This document shows, one piece after another, positions 42,842-50,865 of a stretch of DNA of 64,000 nucleotides. The translations under genes were made by a program, and so were the position numbers. Source of the DNA: Holophagaceae bacterium (GTDB lineage: Bacteria > Acidobacteriota > Holophagae > Holophagales > Holophagaceae); contig JAJTBS010000001.1 of assembly GCA_021286765.1 (NCBI GenBank), forward strand, positions 372,001 to 436,000. The letters run 5' to 3'. The notes beneath the pieces were generated by a model. It did not search any database and was not told where the DNA came from. It worked only from the letters and a program-made list of their open reading frames with translations. Position 1 is the stretch's first letter. Every line of letters starts with the position of its first letter.

Positions 42842-44083
42842 TCAGGTCGGCTCCCGGCGGAGGCCGGCGTGGGCCGCGGCCATGGCCTCGTCGCCACAGG
42901 AGACGAGGTGGGCCACGAGCTCCGGTTCCGCCAGCCCCCGGGCCGCGAGGTCCGCCATGAAGGTCTGGGCCTGTGCCTGGTTGAGCCCCTTTCGGTAGGG
43001 CCGGTCCTGCACCATGGCCTGGAAGATGTCCGCAATGCGCAGGATGCGGGCCTCCAGGGGCAGGAGGCTGGCATCGAGGCGGAAGGGGTAGCCGCTGCCG
43101 CCCGGGGCCTCGTGATGGTGGGCGGTCCACTGGGCGATTTCCTCGAAGCCATGGAGGTGGCGCAGGATCTGGTAGGTCTCGAAGCTGTGGGTGTTGATGA
43201 CCTGCCGTTCCTGCCAATCCAGTTGCCCCGGCTTGTCCAGGATCTGGTCCGGCACGCGCAGTTTCCCCACGTCGTGCAGCAGGCCCGCGATCTCGAGCTG
43301 CCTCTGGCTGGCCTCCCCCAGCCCCGCCTTGCGGGCGAGGAACCGCGCGAGCTCGGCCACCCCCAGGGAGTGCTCGGCGGTGAAGGGGCTCTTGGCATCG
43401 ACGATCCGCGAGAAGATCTCCGCCAGCTGCCTGAGGTCCCCCATGCTGGCTGAGTACCCAAGCCGCTGGCTGTGCACTTCCTGGATGAAGTCGGTCATGG
43501 GGCGGGGTTCGAGCATCAGCCAGAAGGCCTCTGAGGCGGATGTCTCCAGGAAGAGATCCACCAGTTCCGGGTTGAAATCGGTGCCTGCGTGCTGGCGGAT
43601 CCGCTCCCGGATCGCCGGGGCGTGAAGCAGGGCCGAACCCTTGGCGGCGAGGGTGACGGCCAGGGCGTCCACCCGGTCCACCAGGAAGAGCAGGTTGGCC
43701 TGCCAGGCCAGGGCCGGGTCGGTGTCCTCCTCGACGAGGCGCGTCCAGGGGGTGTGGTGGCGCTTCACGGCCGGGGCGAGGGCGGCCAGGGGTCGGAAGC
43801 TGGCCAGCAGCGCCGCGCCCGTGTCGCAGTGAGCCTGCGCGTCCGGCGCGGAGAAGGTGGTGATGATGTTGTGGTGAACCTGGGTGGACGACACGCCGAT
43901 GTCGTGGAGCATGCCGAGGTCGAAGAGGAAGGTGACCTCTTCGGGGGCGAGTCCGGCCCGCCTGCCGCACTCCGCGGCCATGACGCCCACCCGCTTGCCG
44001 TGGCCCACGTCATCCACGCCCACCAGATCGAGCGCATCGGAGAGCGTGCAGATCAGATGTCGGAGGTCGGCCTGGAGGATCAT
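42842..44083 (-). CDS. HD-GYP domain protein with second N-terminal HD domain
   Basis: This 413-residue protein probably hydrolyses a cyclic dinucleotide. The C-terminal HD-GYP domain (about residues 205-400) has EHSLGVAELARFLARKAGL, LLHDVGKLRVPDQIL, HHEAPGGSGYPF (the GYP variant is GSGYP) and ILRIADIFQAMVQDRPY, and looks catalytically complete. The N-terminal 180 residues are a second, HD-like domain with GHGKRVGVMAAECGRRAGL and LGMLHDIGVSSTQV, where the downstream GYP loop is absent. No receiver or membrane segment is present, so the N-terminal HD may be the regulatory unit. The ATG is at 44083. Confidence 0.85.
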   Translation of the reverse strand: MILQADLRHLICTLSDALDLVGVDDVGHGKRVGVMAAECGRRAGLAPEEVTFLFDLGMLHDIGVSSTQVHHNIITTFSAPDAQAHCDTGAALLASFRPLAALAPAVKRHHTPWTRLVEEDTDPALAWQANLLFLVDRVDALAVTLAAKGSALLHAPAIRERIRQHAGTDFNPELVDLFLETSASEAFWLMLEPRPMTDFIQEVHSQRLGYSASMGDLRQLAEIFSRIVDAKSPFTAEHSLGVAELARFLARKAGLGEASQRQLEIAGLLHDVGKLRVPDQILDKPGQLDWQERQVINTHSFETYQILRHLHGFEEIAQWTAHHHEAPGGSGYPFRLDASLLPLEARILRIADIFQAMVQDRPYRKGLNQAQAQTFMADLAARGLAEPELVAHLVSCGDEAMAAAHAGLRREPT

Positions 44084-44407
44084 GGCGGCTCGCTCGCTGG
44101 GTGGAGATGACCCAGACGATACCCCACACCCGCGGATTTTTCGGGATCCGGATCGCTTTACTTTCGCTGAGCTGGCGGTGCGGGATCCGCGTGGATCCGG
44201 ACCAGGCCTCTGAGTGAGATCCCGCTCCTCCTGGGTTTTGGGCCCCGAAGGACATCGATTTTCGCTTTTATTTCCTCTTGTTGACTTCTTAGGGGTTTAT
44301 ACACTTCGAAGTGGTTCTCGGTGGAGAAAAGTGGGCTGTAGTGGATCAAAGTGGTCTCACACCAGTTTACGCCGCTCTCCTGGATTGATGGTTGAAAGGC
44401 GATACCG
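44084..44407 (+). promoter_or_regulatory. dcw promoter region with five GTGG repeats at 10-bp spacing (MraZ operator)
   Basis: This 324-base gap has no gene. At its right end GTGG occurs at 44311, 44321, 44331, 44341 and 44351, exactly ten bases apart, mostly as AAGTGG or TAGTGG followed by four variable bases. MraZ is known to bind direct repeats of a TGGG- or AGTG-type core spaced by one helical turn in front of its own gene, so this is very probably the autoregulatory site. The AT-rich segment just before (44260-44308) holds TTGACT (44281) and TATACA (44298), but their spacing is not that of a normal promoter, so the start site is uncertain. The left part contains scattered GGATCC/GGATCCG dyads. 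Confidence 0.8.
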
Positions 44408-44893
44408 GTGCTGCGATTGCGCGGAAACTCACCGGCCACAGTGGATGAGAAGGGCCGACTGAAACTCCCCTCCTCCTTCAAGGCCGAGTTGGAATCCTTC
44501 GCCCAGGGCGAGGGGGGCCAGGCCCTGCGTGAAGGCACCGGGGGCCTGCGGCACTACCTGACCTCGCTGGACGGCCGGTCGGCCCGTCTCTACCCCATGC
44601 CGGTCTGGGAGGCCATCGAGGCCCGCCTGGCCGCCCTGCCTTCCACCAGTCCCGCCAAGCGCAAGTTCCTGGAGACCACCGCCTACTACGGCAGCGAGGT
44701 GGAGCCCGACGCCCAGGGGCGCTTCGTCATTCCGCCCACCTTGCGCGAGGCCGCCCAGCTCACGGGTGAAGTGGCCGTGCTGGGGCAGATGGACCACCTG
44801 GCCCTCTGGAACAAGGCCGGCTTCCAGCGCCGCCTGGCCGCCGAGCCGCTCGGCGCCGACGACCTGGCCCAGCTCGCGGACCTGGGGATCTGA
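44408..44893 (+). CDS. mraZ: Transcriptional regulator MraZ
   Basis: This 161-residue protein has two SpoVT/AbrB-like half-domains typical of MraZ: residues 7-30 (NSPATVDEKGRLKLPSSFKA) and about 93-115 (EPDAQGRFVIPPTLRE). It forms a ring-shaped oligomer that binds the dcw promoter and represses it. Between the two, the segment YLTSLDGRSARLYPMPVWEAIEARLA is the usual linker helix. The start is GTG 44408 with AAAGG nine bases upstream. Five operator repeats lie upstream. The gene ends on the first base of the rsmH ATG. Confidence 0.93.
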   Translation: MLRLRGNSPATVDEKGRLKLPSSFKAELESFAQGEGGQALREGTGGLRHYLTSLDGRSARLYPMPVWEAIEARLAALPSTSPAKRKFLETTAYYGSEVEPDAQGRFVIPPTLREAAQLTGEVAVLGQMDHLALWNKAGFQRRLAAEPLGADDLAQLADLGI

Positions 44894-45858
44894 TGATGAC
44901 GGCGACGCCCCCTGTCCACGTCCCCGTCCTGCTCCAGGAAGTGCTGGATAACCTCGTTCTGCCCCCGGCGGCCCGTGTTCTCGACCTCACGTTGGGGTTG
45001 GGCGGCCATGCGGAGGCTCTGCTGGCCAAGGCTGATGCCGACACGCGGTACCTTGGTGTGGACCGGGATCCCGAGGCCCGCGCCCTGGCCGCCAAGCGGC
45101 TGGGGACGGATGGCCGCCTGAGCATCCTGGCCTGCGCCTACGAAGATCTCTGGGACGATGCCCACTTCCTGGCCTGGCGAGCCGCGCAGGCTCCTGAGGG
45201 CTTCGACGCCATCCTGGCGGATCTTGGTGTCTCGACCCTGCAGCTGCGGACCCCGGACCGGGGCTTCAGCTTCCGGGACGAGGGCCCACTCGACATGCGC
45301 ATGGACCAGGAGCACGGCCTTTCGGCCCGCGCCTGGATCGCCGAGCAGACCGATGAAAGCCTGGCCGACGCCATCTACCAGTACGGGGAGGAACGGGCCA
45401 GCCGCCCCATTGCCCGGGCCATCCTGCGGGCCCTCCACGAAGGCCGCCTGGATACCACCCACGACCTGGCCCGGGCCGTCTACACCGTCATCCCCCGCGA
45501 ACCCGCCAAGCGCAAGGGCCACAGCGATCCCGCCACCCGCACCTTCCAGGCCATCCGCATCGCCGTGAACGGCGAGCTGGACCGCCTGGCCGCGTCGCTC
45601 GAGGCGGCCACGTCGCACCTGCGCCCCGGTGGCCGTATGGCGGTCATCAGCTTCCACAGCCTGGAGGACCGCATCGTCAAGCAGACCCTGCGCCGCCTCG
45701 CGGGCATCTACGACGGCCCGGGCCGCACCGCCCCGGTCGAACTCCCCAAAGCCCTCAAGCTCATCCATGCCGGTGGCATCGCGCCCAGTGAGGCTGAAGC
45801 CGCTGCGAATCCCCCCTCCCGCTCCGCCCGCTTGCGGGTGGCCGAACGCCTTTCCTGA
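44893..45858 (+). CDS. rsmH: 16S rRNA (cytosine(1402)-N4)-methyltransferase
   Basis: This 321-residue SAM-dependent methylase, formerly MraW, modifies C1402 in the 30S P site. HVPVLLQEVLDNL at the start, LDLTLGLGGHAEALL (SAM loop), ILADLGVSTLQLRTPDRGFSFRDEGPLDMRMD, and VISFHSLEDRIVKQTLR near the end are all family motifs. The start ATG overlaps the mraZ stop by one base; a second ATG one codon later is equally possible. Length matches E. coli RsmH (313). Confidence 0.97.
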   Translation: MMTATPPVHVPVLLQEVLDNLVLPPAARVLDLTLGLGGHAEALLAKADADTRYLGVDRDPEARALAAKRLGTDGRLSILACAYEDLWDDAHFLAWRAAQAPEGFDAILADLGVSTLQLRTPDRGFSFRDEGPLDMRMDQEHGLSARAWIAEQTDESLADAIYQYGEERASRPIARAILRALHEGRLDTTHDLARAVYTVIPREPAKRKGHSDPATRTFQAIRIAVNGELDRLAASLEAATSHLRPGGRMAVISFHSLEDRIVKQTLRRLAGIYDGPGRTAPVELPKALKLIHAGGIAPSEAEAAANPPSRSARLRVAERLS

Positions 45859-45869
45859 ACGAGGTCCCC

Positions 45870-46238
45870 ATGGTTGCCGGAACGCTTCCGAGCTCCACCT
45901 CCCCCGCCCGCATGGTGGAGAGCGAGGGCATCCTGCGCATGCTGCTGCTGGTGCTGGCCCTGGCCATGCCCCTCGGCACCCTCGCCTACCTGAAGATCCA
46001 GAGCACCCGCCTGAGCTACGCCATGGGCGACCTCAAGGAGCGCATCCACAAGGAAGAGGAGCTGCAGCGCAAGCTGATGCTCGAACGCAGTCGCTTCCAG
46101 CGGGACGAGGAAGTGCAGGTCTACGCGCAGAAGGCCGGCCTTCAGCCCCGCAAGCAGGGCCATCTGATCCGGCGGGGCTTCACGCCCGAGGATCAGCGCA
46201 TCGCCAAGCTGCGACCCGTGTCGTCCGAGGGGCTGTAG
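45870..46238 (+). CDS. ftsL: Cell division protein FtsL-like
   Basis: This 122-residue protein has one membrane segment (ILRMLLLVLALAMPLGTLAYL, about residues 21-41) followed by a leucine-zipper-type coiled coil (YAMGDLKERIHKEEELQRKLMLER). This layout and the position between rsmH and ftsI identify FtsL, which with FtsB/FtsQ activates septal wall synthesis. Sequence conservation in the family is low, so position is the main evidence. The ATG is preceded by GAGGT. Confidence 0.82.
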   Translation: MVAGTLPSSTSPARMVESEGILRMLLLVLALAMPLGTLAYLKIQSTRLSYAMGDLKERIHKEEELQRKLMLERSRFQRDEEVQVYAQKAGLQPRKQGHLIRRGFTPEDQRIAKLRPVSSEGL

Positions 46239-46286
46239 GCTAGAGGCTGGGCCTATCCCGGCCCAGCACCCCCCAGGTCATCTCCC

Positions 46287-48428
46287 GTGTCTCTCCGCTT
46301 CGCCACTGAACCGCATGCTTCCCGGCGCCTGCTGGGCCGGCAGGATCCCCAGGACCTGCTGAGCCAACGCATGCCCTGGATCATGGGTGGCATGGCCTTC
46401 TGGGGCCTGCTGATCCTCCTCCGTCTGCTCTGGTTGCAAGGGGTGGAGCACAAGCGCTACCGGGCCAAGGCGGAGCAGCAGCACACGACGGTGGTGCCCG
46501 TGCCCCCCATCCGCGGGGAACTGCGGGACCGCCGCGGCGAGCCCCTGGCCATCTCCATCAAGGTGGAAAGCCTCTTCGCCGATCCCCGCGTGTTCTATCC
46601 GGAGTACAAGCCGGGCAAGGGCGAGGAGCGCCAATGGGGCAATCCCGATCGCAAGGCGGCCGCCGAAGTGGCCGCCAAACTCGCGCCCATCCTGGAGCAG
46701 ACCAAGGGGCAGGTGCTGGACAAGCTGCTGAGGAAGAAGACCTTCGTCTACCTGGAGCGGCACCTTCCGCCCATGAAGGTGGCCGCGATCCGCGCCCTGG
46801 AGTTGGACGGCATCGAGTTCCAGCCCGAGAGCCGACGCTTCTATCCCCGGGGCAGCCTGGCGGCCCAGATCATCGGCTTCACGAACATCGACGGGGTTGG
46901 GCAGCTCGGCATCGAACAGAACAAGGACAAGGAACTGGCGGGCCTGAAGGGAGAGCTCATCGCCCCCCGGGATGCCCACGGCAAGCTGCTCATCCTCCAG
47001 GAGAACTACAGCCAGATCCCCGTGAACGGGGCCTCGCTCCAACTCAGCATCGACGCCTCCATCCAGCACATCGTCGAGGACGCGCTGGAGGAGGGCATGC
47101 GCCTCTCGCGGCCTCGCACCGCCTACGCCGTGGTGGTGGACCCCCAGACAGGCGAGATCCTGGCCATGGCCGGCACGCCCACCTTCGACCCCAACCACAT
47201 CCTGCCCAAGAAGTTCCGGAACCGCGGCGAGTCCGAGCTGTCGGCCGGTGAGCGCGAAGAGCTTCGGCGCGAGCTGGAGCGGCAGAAGGCGGCCCGCAAG
47301 GTGCATCCCGTCGAGGATGTGTACGAGCCGGGCTCCACCATGAAGATCTTCACGGCGGCCATCGCGCTGGAGGAGCGCAAGGTCCGGCTGGGCGAGCGCA
47401 TCGACTGCCTGGGGGGGCGGTGGCTCTACAGCCCCAAGGTCCCCCCCATCACGGACACGCACCGCCACGGGGTGCTCACCTTCGAAGAGATCCTCTGGCA
47501 GAGCTCGAACATCGGCGCGGCCAAGATGGGCATCCGCCTGGATCCTGCGGTCCACTACCAGTATTTGCGGAAGTTCGGCTTCGGCGATGCCACGGGCCTC
47601 AACTTCCCCGGCGAAAGCCCGGGCCGCATGATCGCGCCGGACCGGTGGAGCGTGCCCACCCAGTACACCTTCTCCTACGGCTACGGGCTCAGCACCACGC
47701 CCCTGCAGATCCTCATGGCGGGCTGCGCGCTGGCCAACGGCGGCAAGCTCATGCAGCCCATCCTCGTGCAGCGGATCTACAACGACAAGGGCCTCCTGAT
47801 GAAGGAGGTCAAGCCCACGGTGAGGGCCCAGGTCCTCAGCGAGGAGACGGCCAACCTCATGAAGGAGGCGCTCAAGGGCGTCCTCACCCAGGGCACGGGC
47901 AAGAAGGCCCGGCTCGACGGCGGCGTGGAGGCCTTTGGCAAGACCGGCACCAGCCGCAAGCTCATCGACGGCAAGTACGATCCCAAGCGCCACTTCGCCT
48001 CATTCATGGGGTTCTTCCCGGCCGACAAACCGCAATTCGGGGTGCTGGTCATGCTGGACGACCCGGCGGGAGATACCACCGGCGGCGACGTGGCGGCCCC
48101 CCTCTTCAAGCGCATCGGCGATGGCATCCTGCGCTTCCGCGAGACCTCCCCCGATCCCGACCGCGAAGCCGACCTGAAGCTGTCGCTCCGAGACTGGCCC
48201 GTGAGCGAGACGGATGAGGCCGCGGTGCATGTTGAGCGGGGCCGGGTGCCTGATCTGAAAGGGCTCAGCCTGAAGGCGGCCATCCATCGGGTTGTGCTGG
48301 TGGGCGGCAACCCCCGGGTGGAGACCACGCCAGGTGTCACAGCCATGCGCGTGCTGGGCCAGAGCCCCGAGCCGGGGGCGGTCCTGGAGCCTGGCACCGT
48401 GGTGAAGATCAAGGCGGGGATGCCATGA
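46287..48428 (+). CDS. ftsI: Peptidoglycan transpeptidase FtsI (PBP3) with C-terminal PASTA domain
   Basis: This 713-residue class B penicillin-binding protein cross-links septal wall. A short cytoplasmic tail leads to one membrane helix at about residue 33-52. The dimerisation region follows, with PPIRGELRDRRGEPLA. The active-site motifs are S350-T-M-K353 (EPGSTMKIF), S406-S-N408 (WQSSNIGAAKM) and K552-T-G (GKTGTSRK). The last 65 residues (VPDLKGLSLKAAIHRVVLVGGN) form one PASTA domain, which is common in Gram-positives and some acidobacteria but absent from E. coli FtsI. The start is GTG 46287 with AGGT nine bases upstream. Its stop overlaps the murE start (ATGA). Confidence 0.95.
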   Translation: MSLRFATEPHASRRLLGRQDPQDLLSQRMPWIMGGMAFWGLLILLRLLWLQGVEHKRYRAKAEQQHTTVVPVPPIRGELRDRRGEPLAISIKVESLFADPRVFYPEYKPGKGEERQWGNPDRKAAAEVAAKLAPILEQTKGQVLDKLLRKKTFVYLERHLPPMKVAAIRALELDGIEFQPESRRFYPRGSLAAQIIGFTNIDGVGQLGIEQNKDKELAGLKGELIAPRDAHGKLLILQENYSQIPVNGASLQLSIDASIQHIVEDALEEGMRLSRPRTAYAVVVDPQTGEILAMAGTPTFDPNHILPKKFRNRGESELSAGEREELRRELERQKAARKVHPVEDVYEPGSTMKIFTAAIALEERKVRLGERIDCLGGRWLYSPKVPPITDTHRHGVLTFEEILWQSSNIGAAKMGIRLDPAVHYQYLRKFGFGDATGLNFPGESPGRMIAPDRWSVPTQYTFSYGYGLSTTPLQILMAGCALANGGKLMQPILVQRIYNDKGLLMKEVKPTVRAQVLSEETANLMKEALKGVLTQGTGKKARLDGGVEAFGKTGTSRKLIDGKYDPKRHFASFMGFFPADKPQFGVLVMLDDPAGDTTGGDVAAPLFKRIGDGILRFRETSPDPDREADLKLSLRDWPVSETDEAAVHVERGRVPDLKGLSLKAAIHRVVLVGGNPRVETTPGVTAMRVLGQSPEPGAVLEPGTVVKIKAGMP

Positions 48429-49882
48429 AGCTCGATGCGCTCATTGATGGGTTCGCCGTCCGGCGCTCCGGGGCCGACGTCGAGGTGGTGGACCTCACCA
48501 GCGACAGCCGCGAAGTCATGCCCGGCTGGGCCTTCCTCGCCCTGCAGGGTGAGAAGGCCGACGGTGCTGCTTTCATTCCTCAAGCGCTCGCCCGGGGGGC
48601 CGTCGCCACCATCTCTGAAGGCTCCGTCGCCGTGCCGGAGACCGTCGCGGCCTGCACGTTCCTGGCAGATCCCCGCCTGCGCATGGCCGAGATGGCCCGG
48701 CGCCTGCATGGCGCGCCGGACGAGCACTTGGCCCTCATCGGTGTCACTGGTACCAACGGCAAGACCACCACCACCACGCTCATCCGCCAGCTGCTCCGCG
48801 GCGCAGGCATCGGCTGCGGACTGGTCGGCACCGTGCTGAACGCGGCGGGCGATCGGGAGGAGGAGGCCGTCCGAACCACGCCGGAGAGCCCGGCCTTCTA
48901 CCGCTGGTTGCGGCGCAGCGTCGATGCGGGAGACGCCGCCTCGGCGGTGGAAGTCAGCAGCCATGCCCTGTGCCTAGGGCGGGTCCATGGTGCCCAGTTC
49001 AAGGTGGGGCTCTTCACGAACCTCACCCAGGACCACCTCGACTACCACGGCACCCTGGAGGCCTACTTCGAGGCCAAGCTGCGGCTGCGGGACCAGAGTG
49101 GCCGATTCCTGGTGAACGCGGACGATCCCTATGGCAGCCGGCTCCTCGAAGGTGGCCGCTGCGGGAGCTATGCCATCGATCATGAGGCGGACTACCGGGC
49201 CACCGACCTGGTGCTGGGGACCACGGGCACCAAGTTCCACCTGCGGGGGCTGAAGGGCGACTTCACGGTGGACAGCCCTCTGCTGGGCCGCTTCAACGCC
49301 TACAACCTGCTGGCGGCCCTGGCTGCCTGCGCGGAGGCCGGCTTCGACCTCCACCGTCTGGTGCCCGCCGTGCCGAAGGTCACCGGCGCCCCGGGACGCA
49401 TCGAGCGCGTGGACTGCGGCCAGCCCTTCGGCGTCATGGTGGACTACGCCCACACGCCGGATGCCCTGGAGAAGCTGCTGGCCGAGGGCCGCCGCCTGCT
49501 CCCGCCCGGTGCACGGCTGCACGTGCTCTTCGGCTGCGGCGGCGACCGCGACCGCACCAAGCGCCCCCTCATGGCTGCCGCCGTGGCCGCCGGCGCCGAC
49601 GTGCTGTGGCACACCAGCGACAACCCGCGCACCGAGGATCCCGAGCGCATCCTCGACGACGCCGCGCCGGGCATTCCTGAAGGCCTCCGCGGGGACGCCA
49701 CCCGCTACCACCGCAACGCCGACCGCCGGGAATCCGTGCGCCAGGCCCTGGCTGACTGCCGCCCCGGCGATCTGCTCCTGCTGGCGGGCAAGGGCCACGA
49801 GCCCTACCAGGAGATCCACGGCGTCAAGCACCCCTACAGCGACCGCAGTGCCGTGGAATCCACGCTCCGGAGCCTCCGGTGA
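48425..49882 (+). CDS. murE: UDP-MurNAc-tripeptide synthetase
   Basis: This 485-residue Mur ligase adds the third residue of the peptide stem. The P-loop is GVTGTNGKTTTTTLI, followed by TTPESPAFYRWL and VEVSSHALCLGRV. The selectivity motif is DNPR (WHTSDNPRTEDP), the signature of meso-diaminopimelate addition, so the wall should be DAP-type. The ATG overlaps the ftsI stop by four bases. Length matches E. coli MurE (495). Confidence 0.97.
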   Translation: MKLDALIDGFAVRRSGADVEVVDLTSDSREVMPGWAFLALQGEKADGAAFIPQALARGAVATISEGSVAVPETVAACTFLADPRLRMAEMARRLHGAPDEHLALIGVTGTNGKTTTTTLIRQLLRGAGIGCGLVGTVLNAAGDREEEAVRTTPESPAFYRWLRRSVDAGDAASAVEVSSHALCLGRVHGAQFKVGLFTNLTQDHLDYHGTLEAYFEAKLRLRDQSGRFLVNADDPYGSRLLEGGRCGSYAIDHEADYRATDLVLGTTGTKFHLRGLKGDFTVDSPLLGRFNAYNLLAALAACAEAGFDLHRLVPAVPKVTGAPGRIERVDCGQPFGVMVDYAHTPDALEKLLAEGRRLLPPGARLHVLFGCGGDRDRTKRPLMAAAVAAGADVLWHTSDNPRTEDPERILDDAAPGIPEGLRGDATRYHRNADRRESVRQALADCRPGDLLLLAGKGHEPYQEIHGVKHPYSDRSAVESTLRSLR

Positions 49883-50865
49883 CGCGCGTCCTCCCGGTCA
49901 CCGGGCCGGGCCATCCGGCCATCCGCGAGGCTGCGTCGATCCTGGCAGCAGGTGGGCTGGTGGCTTTTCCCACGGAGACCGTTTACGGGCTGGGCGCCGA
50001 TGGACTGAACCCCGGGGCCGTGGCCCGCATCTATGCGGCCAAGGGACGACCGGCGACCAATCCCGTGATCCTCCACGTGGACAGCCCCGCGTCAGCAAGG
50101 GCGCTCACCTCGCGCTGGCCGGCCGAAGCCACGGCCCTGGTCGAGCGCTTCTGGCCCGGTCCCCTGACCCTGGTCCTGCCGGCCTCGGAGCAGGTACCGG
50201 CCATCGTTCGGGCCGGCGGCCCCACCGTGGCCCTGCGCTGTCCAGCCCATGGCATCGCCCAGGCCTTGATCCAGGCGGCGGGCCGCCCCCTGGCCGCCCC
50301 CAGCGCGAACCGCAGCCAGCACCTGTCACCCACCCTCGCGGAGCACGTGGCCTCCAGCTTGGGCGCTGCGGTGGACCTGATCCTCGATGGGGGACCCACC
50401 GAGGCCGGGCTTGAATCCACCATCCTCGATCTGAGCGGAGCCCAGCCGCGCCTCCTCCGCCCCGGTCCCATCGCCCCCACCGAGTTGGCGGCGCTCCTGG
50501 GCGAGGTGGAGCTGTGGGAGGGCGCGGTCAAGCAGGGGGAGATCCAGGCCGCGCCTGGCATGGCCGAGCGTCACTACGCCCCTCGGGCCAGCCTGGAACT
50601 GGTGGCGCCGGGCAGTGGGCAGGTCGCGGGGCCTGGGCCGATCGCCTACGTGGCCTTCGGCCACCTTCCACCCCTGCCGGAGTCCATCCACGGCATCCTC
50701 CTGCCGCTGGATGCGGAGGCCGTGGGCACGCGCCTGTTCGCGCTGCTCCACGAGCTGGACGATGCCGGCTTTGATCGCGTGGTCATGGAGCGGCCCCCTG
50801 AGGGCGAGGCCTGGATGGCCATCCGGGACCGCCTGCGCCGCGCCTCAGCGAAGGATTCCGAATGA
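49879..50865 (+). CDS. tsaC: L-threonylcarbamoyladenylate synthase, Sua5 type
   Basis: This 328-residue protein combines an N-terminal YrdC domain (residues 10-195) with a C-terminal Sua5 domain. It makes the intermediate for t6A37 in tRNA. Motifs include LVAFPTETVYGLGADG, KGRPATNPVILHV, FWPGPLTLVL and PLAAPSANRSQHLSPT. The linker and PGMAERHYAPRA identify the long Sua5 form rather than short TsaC. It lies between murE and murF, where no cell-wall gene is missing, and overlaps both by four bases (GTGA with murE, ATGA with murF). This insertion couples tRNA modification to wall synthesis at the translational level. Confidence 0.93.
   Translation: MTRVLPVTGPGHPAIREAASILAAGGLVAFPTETVYGLGADGLNPGAVARIYAAKGRPATNPVILHVDSPASARALTSRWPAEATALVERFWPGPLTLVLPASEQVPAIVRAGGPTVALRCPAHGIAQALIQAAGRPLAAPSANRSQHLSPTLAEHVASSLGAAVDLILDGGPTEAGLESTILDLSGAQPRLLRPGPIAPTELAALLGEVELWEGAVKQGEIQAAPGMAERHYAPRASLELVAPGSGQVAGPGPIAYVAFGHLPPLPESIHGILLPLDAEAVGTRLFALLHELDDAGFDRVVMERPPEGEAWMAIRDRLRRASAKDSE

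Noticed and set aside
44278..44309. Sigma-70 promoter TTGACT with TATACA before mraZ
   Set aside because: The two boxes are only 11 bases apart, and no better pair fits, so no exact promoter is called.
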